DNA of 5,013 bases from Terriglobia bacterium (lineage in GTDB: Bacteria; Acidobacteriota; Terriglobia; UBA7540). Location of the stretch: contig JASHTO010000434.1 of the NCBI GenBank assembly GCA_030040515.1, positions 1 to 5,013 of the forward strand, read 5' to 3'. Both the position numbers and the translations under genes were made by a program. Position 1 is the first letter of the stretch. Every line of letters begins with the position of its first letter. Positions 1 to 5,013 of the stretch are shown here, in pieces. The notes below the pieces were generated by a model. That model ran no database searches. It was not told where the DNA came from and worked only from the letters and a program-made list of their open reading frames with translations.

Positions 1-118
1 CACATATTGCAGATTCCCGAAACCGTCAAACTCCTACTGCCTCCCCGGCAAAGCCGGGGGATCTCCCAACGAATTAGCACCCGCCGTAGTGTTCTTCCCT
101 CACGGCTTTTCCCTTGAA
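1..118. other. Edge segment without a recognisable gene
   Basis: No reading frame here shows a start with a ribosome binding site or a recognisable protein family. The plus frames stay open for short stretches, but their translations look like noise (Pro/Arg/Ser-rich, no motif). Apart from the hairpin at 42-60 nothing can be assigned. It may be the intergenic space to a gene lying left of the window. Confidence 0.5.
42..60 (-). terminator. GC-rich hairpin, possible terminator of the leftward DUF3592 transcript
   Basis: CCCCGGC (43-49) pairs perfectly with GCCGGGG (53-59) around a 3-nt AAA loop, with one further T-G wobble pair outside (42/60). It lies about 60 nt beyond the stop of the minus-strand gene ending at 119, a sensible place for a transcription end. 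No U-tract follows on either strand, so it is not a classic intrinsic terminator. It may instead be a short REP-like hairpin or the end of a gene to the left of the window. Confidence 0.35.
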
Positions 119-733
119 TTACGACGGTGAAAAAACCGTCGGAGTAAGAGCGGACCCACACTTGCCGCAATTTTGCTGGTTCCCCTTGAGGGAAGCGCCG
201 CAGAAGGGGCAACGCCTCCTCCCGATTGCCCATGACATAAAAAACATCATTGCACCGAAGCCGGCAAACGACAGCCCTACCCCGATGAGAATCAGCGGCG
301 TCAGGAAGAAACCGAAAGAATATGCGGCATCGTAGCGAGCGTCGCTCGGTTTGTCCGGGTTGTAACGGATGGGGTGACGCGTCCCCGGGGCATAAGCATC
401 CACCTTCCGCTGCATCTCCGCACGATCGGACGAAGAATAGTCGGACCCGACGGAGGCAAGGTAAGGTTTCCCATCGACGGTATATTGGAATGCGATATGA
501 GCCTGATACACCCTTGTCCGGCCGCTGTGTCTGAACGTCGCCCAGTGGCTGAGCAATTCACCTTGAGCGACCTGGGCATCGACGGTGGGCCATTTTGTCA
601 AAATGGTGTATTGGCGATTGCAGCTATAAGCCGCCCCCGCGAAAAAACACAGTCCGATTAAGAGAGGAATGCTGCCAATGAACTTAAGAATGACAGAAAC
701 GAGCTTTAGGGTCTGAGGGTTACCTGCCGCCAT
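119..733 (-). CDS. DUF3592-type two-pass membrane protein with C-terminal zinc ribbon
   Basis: This is a 204-aa protein of unknown function. Residues about 10-36 form a hydrophobic segment (VSVILKFIGSIPLLIGLCFF). Residues about 48-130 form a soluble domain with the layout of DUF3592 proteins: WPTVDAQV at the start, a central AFQYTVDGKPY strand, and a PGTRHPIRYNPDKP segment at the end. Residues about 140-170 form a second hydrophobic segment, followed by basic GRRR and a four-cysteine ribbon, C175-P-F-C178 and C189-G-K-C192. The positive-inside rule suggests that the ribbon is cytoplasmic and the middle domain faces the periplasm; this is inferred. The ATG at 733 puts the first membrane segment at the N terminus as expected. 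However, the nearest strong Shine-Dalgarno (GGAGGT, 752-757) is 18 nt away and no in-frame start lies closer to it. The gene lies 90 bp downstream of gmhA on the same strand and may be co-transcribed. The family assignment is by pattern, with no known reaction. Confidence 0.8.
   Translation of the reverse strand: MAAGNPQTLKLVSVILKFIGSIPLLIGLCFFAGAAYSCNRQYTILTKWPTVDAQVAQGELLSHWATFRHSGRTRVYQAHIAFQYTVDGKPYLASVGSDYSSSDRAEMQRKVDAYAPGTRHPIRYNPDKPSDARYDAAYSFGFFLTPLILIGVGLSFAGFGAMMFFMSWAIGRRRCPFCGASLKGNQQNCGKCGSALTPTVFSPS
122..141 (-). other. Small hairpin overlapping the 3' end of the DUF3592 gene
   Basis: CGACGGT (122-128) and ACCGTCG (135-141) are a perfect 7-bp inverted repeat around a 6-nt loop that reads TTTTTC on the minus strand. 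It spans the last codons (Val-Phe-Ser-Pro-Ser) immediately before the TAA stop at 119-121. It could help end or stabilise the transcript, but it lies inside coding sequence and has no following U-tract, so chance is also reasonable. Confidence 0.25.
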
Positions 734-751
734 GGTCGCTCGTGGTGAGTT

Positions 752-757
752 ACCTCC
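752..757 (-). promoter_or_regulatory. Strong Shine-Dalgarno-like GGAGGT set 18 nt before the DUF3592 start
   Basis: The minus strand reads GGAGGT here, the same core as the gmhA ribosome binding site. The spacing to the ATG at 733 is 18 nt, much longer than the usual 5-9. No ATG, GTG or TTG occurs between them in the gene's frame. Either the site is fortuitous or initiation uses an unusual spacing or start; the assigned start should be treated as the best available rather than proven. Confidence 0.35.
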
Positions 758-823
758 GAAAATTTGATCGGACTTCGAGCGATTGGCGCCCTGGTCCTAA
801 GTTGGCCACAGGTCGGCCGGCTC

Positions 824-1414
824 CTACTTGGCGAAAAGTTGCAATTCGGCAATTTGCGAAACGATGTGGCCAATCAGAATGTGAGACTCTTGAATGCGCG
901 GTGTCTCAGACGAAGGCACACACAGGCAGTAGCGCGAGACCTCCTGCATCAAGCTTCCGAACTTGCCGCACAGCGCCACGGTAACCAGCCCTTTGGCTTT
1001 GGCTGCGGCAAGACCTTTCAGTACGTTGGGCGATTTTCCGCTCGTGGAAATGCCCACGGCGACATCCCCAGCCAAGCCCAGAGCTTCAATTTGCCGGGCA
1101 AACAGGTTTTCATACCCGTAATCGTTGCCGATTCCGGTGAGCGCCGAGGTGTTCACCGTGAGGGCAAGCGCCGGAAGCGGCGTGCGCTCCATCTGGAACC
1201 TGCCCACGAATTCCGCGGCGATGTGCTGGGAATCGGCGGCGCTTCCACCGTTACCGAACAAAAGAATCTTGTGGCCGTTGCTCAGCGCCGCGACGAACTC
1301 CTTGGCAACCTCGGCAATTTGTCCGAGAAGATGTTTGTCCTCAAGCAGAGTCTGCTTCACCCGGATACTTTCCTGAATGGAAGAAGCAATTAAGTTGTCC
1401 GTGGCCGTGCTCAT
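824..1414 (-). CDS. gmhA: Phosphoheptose isomerase (sedoheptulose 7-phosphate isomerase), SIS domain
   Basis: This 196-aa cytoplasmic SIS-fold enzyme would convert D-sedoheptulose 7-phosphate to D-glycero-D-manno-heptose 7-phosphate, the first step to the heptoses of LPS core or other glycans. Visible motifs are the phosphate-binding FGNGGSAADSQH (53-64), the AAEFVGRF helix (66-73), TGIGNDYGYENLF (93-105), the second phosphate loop GISTSGKSPNV (121-131) and RIQESHILIGH (173-183). H64, E68, Q175 and H183 correspond, at a constant +3 offset, to the metal/catalytic set H61, E65, Q172 and H180 of E. coli GmhA, so the enzyme looks intact. Length is typical of the family. An ATG 17 codons upstream (1465) is in frame, but its extension (MCGGGPKPQV...) is unlike the family. 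The ATG at 1414 has GGAGGT (1421-1426) 6 nt before it, so I chose 1414. No other heptose gene is in the window. Close relatives such as DiaA share the fold, but the metal set favours GmhA. Confidence 0.93.
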   Translation of the reverse strand: MSTATDNLIASSIQESIRVKQTLLEDKHLLGQIAEVAKEFVAALSNGHKILLFGNGGSAADSQHIAAEFVGRFQMERTPLPALALTVNTSALTGIGNDYGYENLFARQIEALGLAGDVAVGISTSGKSPNVLKGLAAAKAKGLVTVALCGKFGSLMQEVSRYCLCVPSSETPRIQESHILIGHIVSQIAELQLFAK

Positions 1415-1420
1415 GCGAAG

Positions 1421-1426
1421 ACCTCC
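1421..1426 (-). promoter_or_regulatory. Ribosome binding site deciding the gmhA start
   Basis: GGAGGT on the minus strand, 6 nt before the ATG at 1412-1414. This is optimal spacing and favours the 196-aa protein over the longer in-frame version beginning at 1465, which has no comparable site. Confidence 0.8.
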
Positions 1427-1499
1427 GAGAGGCAGAACTTGCGGCTTTGGTCCGCCGCCACACATCCAATTCGCGAAGCGGCGCCCCAGGCCGCTTATG

Positions 1500-1516
1500 T
1501 TAACACACTGTGTTAA
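1500..1516. promoter_or_regulatory. 17-bp perfect inverted repeat, candidate repressor operator of gmhA
   Basis: TTAACACA (1500-1507), one central base, then TGTGTTAA (1509-1516): two perfect 8-bp arms. This size and spacing are typical of sites bound by dimeric helix-turn-helix regulators. It lies 86 bp upstream of the gmhA start codon and overlaps the candidate -10 box of the minus-strand promoter at 1512-1541, a position where a bound protein would block initiation. No regulator gene is in the window, and I do not recognise the motif as belonging to a specific named regulator. Confidence 0.5.
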
Positions 1517-1541
1517 ACCGCGTGGCGGAGACGAACTTCAA
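1512..1541 (-). promoter_or_regulatory. Candidate sigma-70-type promoter for gmhA
   Basis: On the minus strand, TTGAAG (1541-1536) is followed after 18 nt by TTTAAC (1517-1512), each matching four of six consensus bases. Transcription would begin near 1505 and leave a leader of about 90 nt before the gmhA ATG. The -10 box falls in the palindrome at 1500-1516, which strengthens the case slightly. Box matches are weak and promoter consensus in this phylum is uncertain. Confidence 0.3.
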
Positions 1542-1574
1542 ATACCCCACTCGCGACGATTGCATACAAACTTG

Positions 1575-1622
1575 CACCACAGAGCTCACAGAGAGGTTTA
1601 AACCTCCGTGGGCTCTGTGGTG
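1575..1622. repeat. 48-nt palindromic CACAGAG-type repeat (REP-like hairpin)
   Basis: The left arm runs CACCACAGAGCTCACAGAG then AGGTTT (1575-1599). The right arm is AAACCTCCGTG then GGCTCTGTGGTG (1600-1622). The arms are near-perfect reverse complements apart from a 2-nt length difference and two mismatches, and the centre GAGGTTTAAACCTC (1593-1606) is a perfect 14-bp palindrome. Either strand would fold into a long hairpin. Tandem or inverted CACAGAG units of this kind are familiar as dispersed intergenic repeats in Acidobacteriota, Planctomycetes and similar genomes. I infer that this is one copy of such a family; only one is visible here. The low-complexity reading frames running through it are not genes. 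Confidence 0.65.
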
Positions 1623-1644
1623 GAAGCCCTGGTCTGGTTGCGGG

Positions 1645-1673
1645 TTGACTGCGCTGGCGTGGAGCTTTAGATA
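1645..1673 (+). promoter_or_regulatory. Candidate promoter for the GH38 mannosidase
   Basis: TTGACT (1645-1650), five of six bases of the -35 consensus, is followed after 17 nt by TAGATA (1668-1673), a poor -10. This would give a leader of roughly 140 nt. A competing pair, TTGCAT (1697-1702) and TACATT (1720-1725), also with a 17-nt spacer, lies closer to the gene. Neither is compelling. One of the two probably drives the plus-strand gene, because the upstream gene is divergent and cannot supply read-through. Confidence 0.22.
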
Positions 1674-1741
1674 CACCACGAACTCCAAATGGAACATTGC
1701 ATGTCAAAGCATTCAGTCGTACATTATTCGCCGGCGCAGTG

Positions 1742-1765
1742 ACAAATCATTTGTTGGATCGATCC
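1742..1765. promoter_or_regulatory. Adjacent palindromes ahead of the mannosidase, possible operator
   Basis: ACAAATCATTTGT (1742-1754) is an inverted repeat with perfect 6-bp arms about one central base. One base after it, GGATCGATCC (1756-1765) is a perfect 10-bp palindrome. They lie 50-75 bp before the mannosidase start and downstream of both candidate promoters, where a repressor could act as a roadblock. Short palindromes like these also arise by chance. Confidence 0.25.
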
Positions 1766-1804
1766 TGCGCATGCTCCCAGCGGGGTTTCGGAAAGCCAGC
1801 AGCC

Positions 1805-1812
1805 AAAGGAGG
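1805..1812 (+). promoter_or_regulatory. Ribosome binding site deciding the GTG start of the mannosidase
   Basis: AAAGGAGG lies 5 nt before GTG at 1818-1820. The match to the 16S anti-Shine-Dalgarno is nearly full, and the GTG gives a protein opening directly with a signal peptide. The next in-frame Met (residue 24) would remove the signal peptide, which favours the GTG. Confidence 0.8.
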
Positions 1813-1817
1813 ATTAA

Positions 1818-4445
1818 GTGTCCAGGTTCCGCTCTTACATTTGCGTAATCATTTTAGTTATTTCACTTCTCGGGTTAAGCGCTCGCATGCCCGGGCAAAA
1901 TAAGCCGCCGGGCGAAATCGATCTGGTCGGATATGCCCACACGGATCTTTCCTGGCTCTGGCCGCGGAGCGAAACCATTCATGAAGTCCTTCCGCTGACA
2001 ATTGAAAGTGTTTTGAAGATGATCAAAGAGCACCCGGGAATGGTCTATGCCATGAGTGCGGCGCAGGCCTACAAGTGGATGGAGCGCTATTATCCGAACC
2101 TCTTTGCGCAGATCAAGCAGAAAGTCGCCTCCGGTGAATGGGAAGTGGTGGGCGGCTCGTGGACCGAGCACAGCACCAACATTCCGAGCGGCGAATCATT
2201 GATACGCCAGCATCTTTATGCCAAGCGCTATTTTAAGGACAAATTTGGGGTGGACGTGAAGGTGGGCTGGCTGCCGGATTCCTTCGGGTTCAATTGGAAT
2301 TTGCCGCAAATATACCGCAAGTGCGGGATCGATTATTTTGTAACCCATAAGTTGAAATGGCAGATCGAGCGGAATAATCCTCCGGTCCCCTTCCCTTATC
2401 ACCTTTTCTGGTGGGAGGGGCCTGATGGTTCGCGCGTGCTGGCTTTCCACACCGTCGGGGGTTACTCCCAGCCGGTCAAGCCCGACCAGATGCTCGAATA
2501 CCTCAAGACCCTGGAGGACAGTGCCCATGTCGATAAGCTGTTGATTCTATACGGGAAAGGCGACCACGGCGGGGGCCCGATGCCGGACATGATGGATCGC
2601 GCCGTAACGCTTATGCACGATCCTGATTTCCCCACCGTGCGGTTCAGCAAAGCGCTGGATTACTTTCACGAGATCCAGGCATTGCCGGAGAGTAGGGATT
2701 TCCCCACAGTGGATGATGAGCTCTACGTGAAGACGCACCGCGGCACATTCACAACGGATTCCCAAGTGAAGCGGGACAATCGGCGGAGCGAAGTGCTTTT
2801 GATGAACGTGGAAAAATTCTCACTACTGGCTGCGCAATTCGGCCAGCCTTATCCTCAAGCCGACCTGCAAAAACTGTGGGAGAAAGTACTTTTCGGGCAA
2901 GTCCACGACAACATCGACGGCTCCGCCGAGGCCGAAGTCTATCGCGATGCTGCCACCGATTACGGCGACATACGGCTTGGGGGCGGGAAATTGCTCGACT
3001 CCACCCTCGCCACGGTGGCGAAGCACGTGAACACTCAGGGCGAGGGCCGCGCCGTCCTGATCTTTAACTCTCTGCCGTGGGACCGAACCGGAATCGTTTC
3101 GTTGGACCCTGAATATTTCGCCGGACTGGACCACTTCAAAATAGTGGACGCCACCGGAAAATCCGTGACCTATCAGAATGAAACAGAAGAAGGGGAAACC
3201 CATAAAGTGATCTTTGCCGCGACAGTTCCCGGAATGGGATACGAGGAATACCGCATCGTGCCTATCCAGGAATCGCCTAAATTTTCGAGCGACCTCGTTA
3301 TCAGCGGCCTCACATTGGCTAATGACAAGATTGCGGCAGTCATCGATCCCGAGTCAGGCAATTTGAAGTCCCTGAAAAAGAAGGGAATGGAGATGAACTT
3401 CCTGCGCGAGGATAATCCGGGCGCAGCGCTTGAGGTGTGGGAGGACAAGCCACCTAAAGCGCCGGCTGGCGAGCCCGCTTGGAACATTTATCTCGGGGCG
3501 GACAATAAACTGGACAAGGCGGACAGCGTTATACTAACTGAATCCGGGCCCGTCCGTGCTGTGGTGCAGATAAAAAAGCACTTCGGCGATTCTAAATTTG
3601 TCGAGAACATCGTTCTTTACAGTCATTCCGACCGGGTGGATTTTGAACTTAGCGTCGATTGGCATGAGAAGTACCGGTTTGCCAAGGTGGCGTTCCCGGC
3701 GAATTTCAAGAACGTTTATGCAACCTACGAAATTCCCTATGCCGCCATCCAACGCTACGATTGGACATTGACAGAAGACCCGGGGATTCGCATGATGGCG
3801 CCTCCTCGCGGATGGGAGATTGCCGACCGGACTAAATTTGAAGTGGCAGGACAGCGCTGGGCGGATGTCAGCAACCAGGCTGGCGACTTCGGCCTTACCT
3901 TACTAAACGATTCAAAGTACGGGTATTCGTATCAGGAAAACATACTGCGTTTAAGCCTGATCCGCGGGCCGCGGCGCGGCTACCCGGGCATGCCCGACAC
4001 CTGGTCAGACCAATCCGACGATCCCATCGTGGGCATTCATCACATAAAGTACGCGCTCATCCCGCATCGCGGCGACTGGCAGGATGTGGATGCCACCCGT
4101 CGTGGAGCGGAATTCAACACGCCGTTCTTGCCCAGACCGGAAGCGTCGCACGCCGGTCAACTCTCTGCGTCTTTCACTGAACTCGAGGTCTCTCCTCCCA
4201 GTGTGGTTGTGGAATCGGTTAAGAAAGCGGAGGATTCGAATGAATTCATTGTCCGCCTGTATGAAACGGCGGACAAACCCGCTACCGCCATTCTGAACTT
4301 CCACAGGAGCCCGCGATTGGCCCGCGAGACCGACATGATGGAATGGGACAAATACGTACCACTAAATTCCTTCCCGATAAAGGGGTCGAGCGTGACGGTA
4401 CCCGTAAAACCCTTTGAAATAAAGACGATTCGGGTGGGGTTCTAA
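1818..4445 (+). CDS. Exported GH38 alpha-mannosidase
   Basis: This complete 875-aa retaining alpha-mannosidase hydrolyses terminal alpha-mannosides; linkage preference cannot be read from sequence. Residues 1-22 look like a Sec signal peptide: basic MSRFR, hydrophobic YICVIILVISLLGLSA, possible cleavage after A22. No lipobox is present, so it should act in the periplasm or outside. The GH38 catalytic domain covers about 34-300: AHTDLSWLW (Zn ligands H41, D43), GGSWTEHSTNIPSGES (112-127), and GWLPDSFGFNWNLPQ, where D154 is the expected nucleophile and Zn ligand. GKGDHGGGP follows, with D249 the likely acid/base. The middle domain (about 305-385) has HRGTFTT, the NRRSE helix (321-325) and QVHDNIDGS, with H363 as fourth Zn ligand. 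Beta-sandwich domains follow from about 410 (VLIFNSLPWDRTG) to the end, closing with a VPVKPFEIKTIRVGF strand. Length is typical of bacterial GH38 enzymes. The Asp usual in the W-x-E-x-D-x-N loop is Ser here (residue 119). The gene stands alone on its strand, divergent from gmhA. Confidence 0.93.
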   Translation: MSRFRSYICVIILVISLLGLSARMPGQNKPPGEIDLVGYAHTDLSWLWPRSETIHEVLPLTIESVLKMIKEHPGMVYAMSAAQAYKWMERYYPNLFAQIKQKVASGEWEVVGGSWTEHSTNIPSGESLIRQHLYAKRYFKDKFGVDVKVGWLPDSFGFNWNLPQIYRKCGIDYFVTHKLKWQIERNNPPVPFPYHLFWWEGPDGSRVLAFHTVGGYSQPVKPDQMLEYLKTLEDSAHVDKLLILYGKGDHGGGPMPDMMDRAVTLMHDPDFPTVRFSKALDYFHEIQALPESRDFPTVDDELYVKTHRGTFTTDSQVKRDNRRSEVLLMNVEKFSLLAAQFGQPYPQADLQKLWEKVLFGQVHDNIDGSAEAEVYRDAATDYGDIRLGGGKLLDSTLATVAKHVNTQGEGRAVLIFNSLPWDRTGIVSLDPEYFAGLDHFKIVDATGKSVTYQNETEEGETHKVIFAATVPGMGYEEYRIVPIQESPKFSSDLVISGLTLANDKIAAVIDPESGNLKSLKKKGMEMNFLREDNPGAALEVWEDKPPKAPAGEPAWNIYLGADNKLDKADSVILTESGPVRAVVQIKKHFGDSKFVENIVLYSHSDRVDFELSVDWHEKYRFAKVAFPANFKNVYATYEIPYAAIQRYDWTLTEDPGIRMMAPPRGWEIADRTKFEVAGQRWADVSNQAGDFGLTLLNDSKYGYSYQENILRLSLIRGPRRGYPGMPDTWSDQSDDPIVGIHHIKYALIPHRGDWQDVDATRRGAEFNTPFLPRPEASHAGQLSASFTELEVSPPSVVVESVKKAEDSNEFIVRLYETADKPATAILNFHRSPRLARETDMMEWDKYVPLNSFPIKGSSVTVPVKPFEIKTIRVGF

Positions 4446-4591
4446 TCATGGATTGGGGATGGCCAAGCCGCCCCCTCAAGCCAAGTCTTCCTGTGGATTC
4501 TAATCCTCCGTCCATGTGACATCGCTTAGCGTGGCACTGCCGACCCTTGCCAGCGGAGGCGATGGGACGAAAAGCACCCCAAGCAAGGAGC

Positions 4592-4620
4592 TTGAATTAT
4601 TTCTAAGGTAACGGTAAACT
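4592..4620 (+). promoter_or_regulatory. Candidate promoter for ispH
   Basis: TTGAAT (4592-4597) and TAAACT (4615-4620) are separated by exactly 17 nt, and each matches four of six consensus bases. The local sequence is AT-rich compared with its surroundings. The implied leader to the TTG start at 4741 is about 115 nt. The case is suggestive only. Confidence 0.35.
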
Positions 4621-4728
4621 GCTTATGGTGCGGTTTTCCTGCAAGGGTTTTTCCGGTTGGGGTTATCTCGCAGTCTGGCTTGAAGAGAACCTCCTGCTCG
4701 TAAAAATTAGAAGGCTGCCATAGCTGCT

Positions 4729-4734
4729 GAAGGA
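4729..4734 (+). promoter_or_regulatory. Ribosome binding site supporting the TTG start of ispH
   Basis: GAAGGA lies 6 nt before TTG at 4741-4743. With the in-frame stop at 4708-4710 and no other standard start codon before the conserved PRGFC motif, it fixes TTG as the initiation codon. Confidence 0.65.
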
Positions 4735-4740
4735 AAAAAC

Positions 4741-5013
4741 TTGCCCACTACGGAACAAACGACTCTCCTGCTTCTCCAGCCGCGCGGGTTCTGCGCTGGG
4801 GTAATTCGTGCTATCGAAGTAGTGGAGTTGGCCTTAAAGAAACTGGGCCGCCCCATTTATGTCCGCAAGGAGATCGTCCATAATCGTCATGTGGTGGAAG
4901 ACCTTGCAGCGCGCGGCGCGGTTTTTGTCGAATCGTTGCAAGAAGTCCCAAGCGGCGCCGTTGTCATCTTCAGCGCTCACGGAGTTTCGCCCTCCGTTCG
5001 CCAAGAGGCGATC
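4741..5013 (+). CDS. ispH: 4-hydroxy-3-methylbut-2-enyl diphosphate reductase (IspH/LytB), N-terminal part
   Basis: The first 91 codons of an enzyme normally a little over 300 aa; the frame runs open off the window end. IspH is the last enzyme of the MEP pathway. It reductively removes the hydroxyl of HMBPP to give IPP and DMAPP, using a [4Fe-4S] cluster in the cytoplasm. PRGFCAGVIRAIEVV (14-28) carries the first cluster cysteine, C18. KEIVHNRHVV (43-52) holds H47 and FSAHGVS (77-83) holds H80. All three fit E. coli IspH C12, H41 and H74 at a constant +6 offset. The start is TTG: an in-frame TAG lies at 4708-4710, no ATG or GTG occurs between it and the conserved region, and GAAGGA (4729-4734) precedes the TTG by 6 nt. 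The other two cluster cysteines lie beyond the window, so completeness cannot be judged. Confidence 0.95.
   Translation, partial: MPTTEQTTLLLLQPRGFCAGVIRAIEVVELALKKLGRPIYVRKEIVHNRHVVEDLAARGAVFVESLQEVPSGAVVIFSAHGVSPSVRQEAI

Larger units (their letters stand above)
4446..4740. other. Intergenic spacer between mannosidase and ispH
   Basis: No coding frame with a plausible start or family signature was seen. The octamer TTCTAATC occurs at the mannosidase stop (4440-4447) and again at 4498-4505. The second copy sits in the 12-nt palindrome GGATTCTAATCC (4495-4506). CATGGA (4448-4453) and TCCATG (4511-4516) form a distant inverted pair that could close a loose stem over this stretch. No clear intrinsic terminator follows the mannosidase. 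The ispH-proximal part carries the candidate promoter at 4592-4620. Confidence 0.5.

Noticed and set aside
764..1393. A 209-codon plus-strand open frame opposite gmhA
   Set aside because: It is antisense to a gene with a complete set of GmhA motifs. Its translation is Arg/Gly/His-rich with no family signature, and there is no ribosome binding site.
1415..1465. Longer GmhA N terminus from the ATG at 1465
   Set aside because: The added 17 residues are Gly/Pro-rich and unlike the family, and the strong GGAGGT lies correctly before the ATG at 1414.
1575..1622. CRISPR repeat or intrinsic terminator reading of the long palindrome
   Set aside because: There is a single copy with no spacer-repeat array and no cas gene. 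No U-tract follows the stem on either strand, and both flanking genes point away from it.
1500..1848. Open frames on both strands through the divergent spacer (plus 1510-1848, minus 1500-1697 and 1513-1707)
   Set aside because: They run through the CACAGAG palindrome, which yields typical spurious His/Arg/Cys-rich peptides. None has a convincing start site, and the plus frame overlaps the mannosidase start.
2823..3203. Minus-strand open frame of 126 codons inside the mannosidase gene
   Set aside because: It is fully antisense to conserved GH38 coding sequence including the HDNIDG motif, and has no recognisable product. Other minus-strand frames in 1875-4515 are rejected for the same reason.
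4446..4740. Riboswitch or small RNA ahead of ispH
   Set aside because: No recognisable conserved core or strong nested stems were seen. Only weak short pairings exist, so no RNA class can be supported.
1..5013. A new defence or mobile system in this window
   Set aside because: All genes fall into housekeeping, envelope or glycosidase families. No nuclease, transposase, integrase, toxin or reverse transcriptase signature was found on either strand.

Overview
The window looks like chromosomal DNA from a moderately GC-rich, diderm, free-living bacterium. Acidobacteriota is my best guess. It rests on the gene content (a heptose/LPS-type isomerase, a secreted GH38 mannosidase and MEP-pathway IspH) and on a palindromic repeat built from CACAGAG-type units. 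No taxonomic marker gene is present, so this is an inference only.

Layout, left to right. Positions 1-118 hold no recognisable gene, but there is a strong GC hairpin that could end the leftward transcript. Two genes follow on the minus strand: a small two-pass membrane protein of the DUF3592 type with a C-terminal zinc ribbon (119-733), and upstream of it a phosphoheptose isomerase GmhA (824-1414) with a complete metal/catalytic residue set and a good Shine-Dalgarno. A divergent spacer of about 400 bp (1415-1817) is rich in dyad symmetry. It carries an operator-like 17-bp inverted repeat over a candidate gmhA promoter, a 48-nt hairpin repeat of the dispersed CACAGAG kind, and a smaller set of palindromes nearer the plus-strand gene. 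Then comes a complete 875-aa exported GH38 alpha-mannosidase (1818-4445, GTG start with AAAGGAGG). After a spacer of about 295 bp with a weak candidate promoter, the right edge holds the first 91 codons of ispH (TTG start), cut by the window end.

Functionally the genes do not form one obvious pathway. GmhA feeds heptose synthesis for the outer envelope, the mannosidase probably trims mannosides outside the cytoplasm, and IspH makes IPP/DMAPP. gmhA and the DUF3592 gene may share a transcript (90-bp gap, same strand). gmhA and the mannosidase are divergent and could share regulation through the palindromes between them. I found no defence system, CRISPR array, transposase, tRNA or rRNA. The most interesting parts are the structured divergent spacer and a variant active-site loop in the mannosidase, and I would call the rest ordinary.
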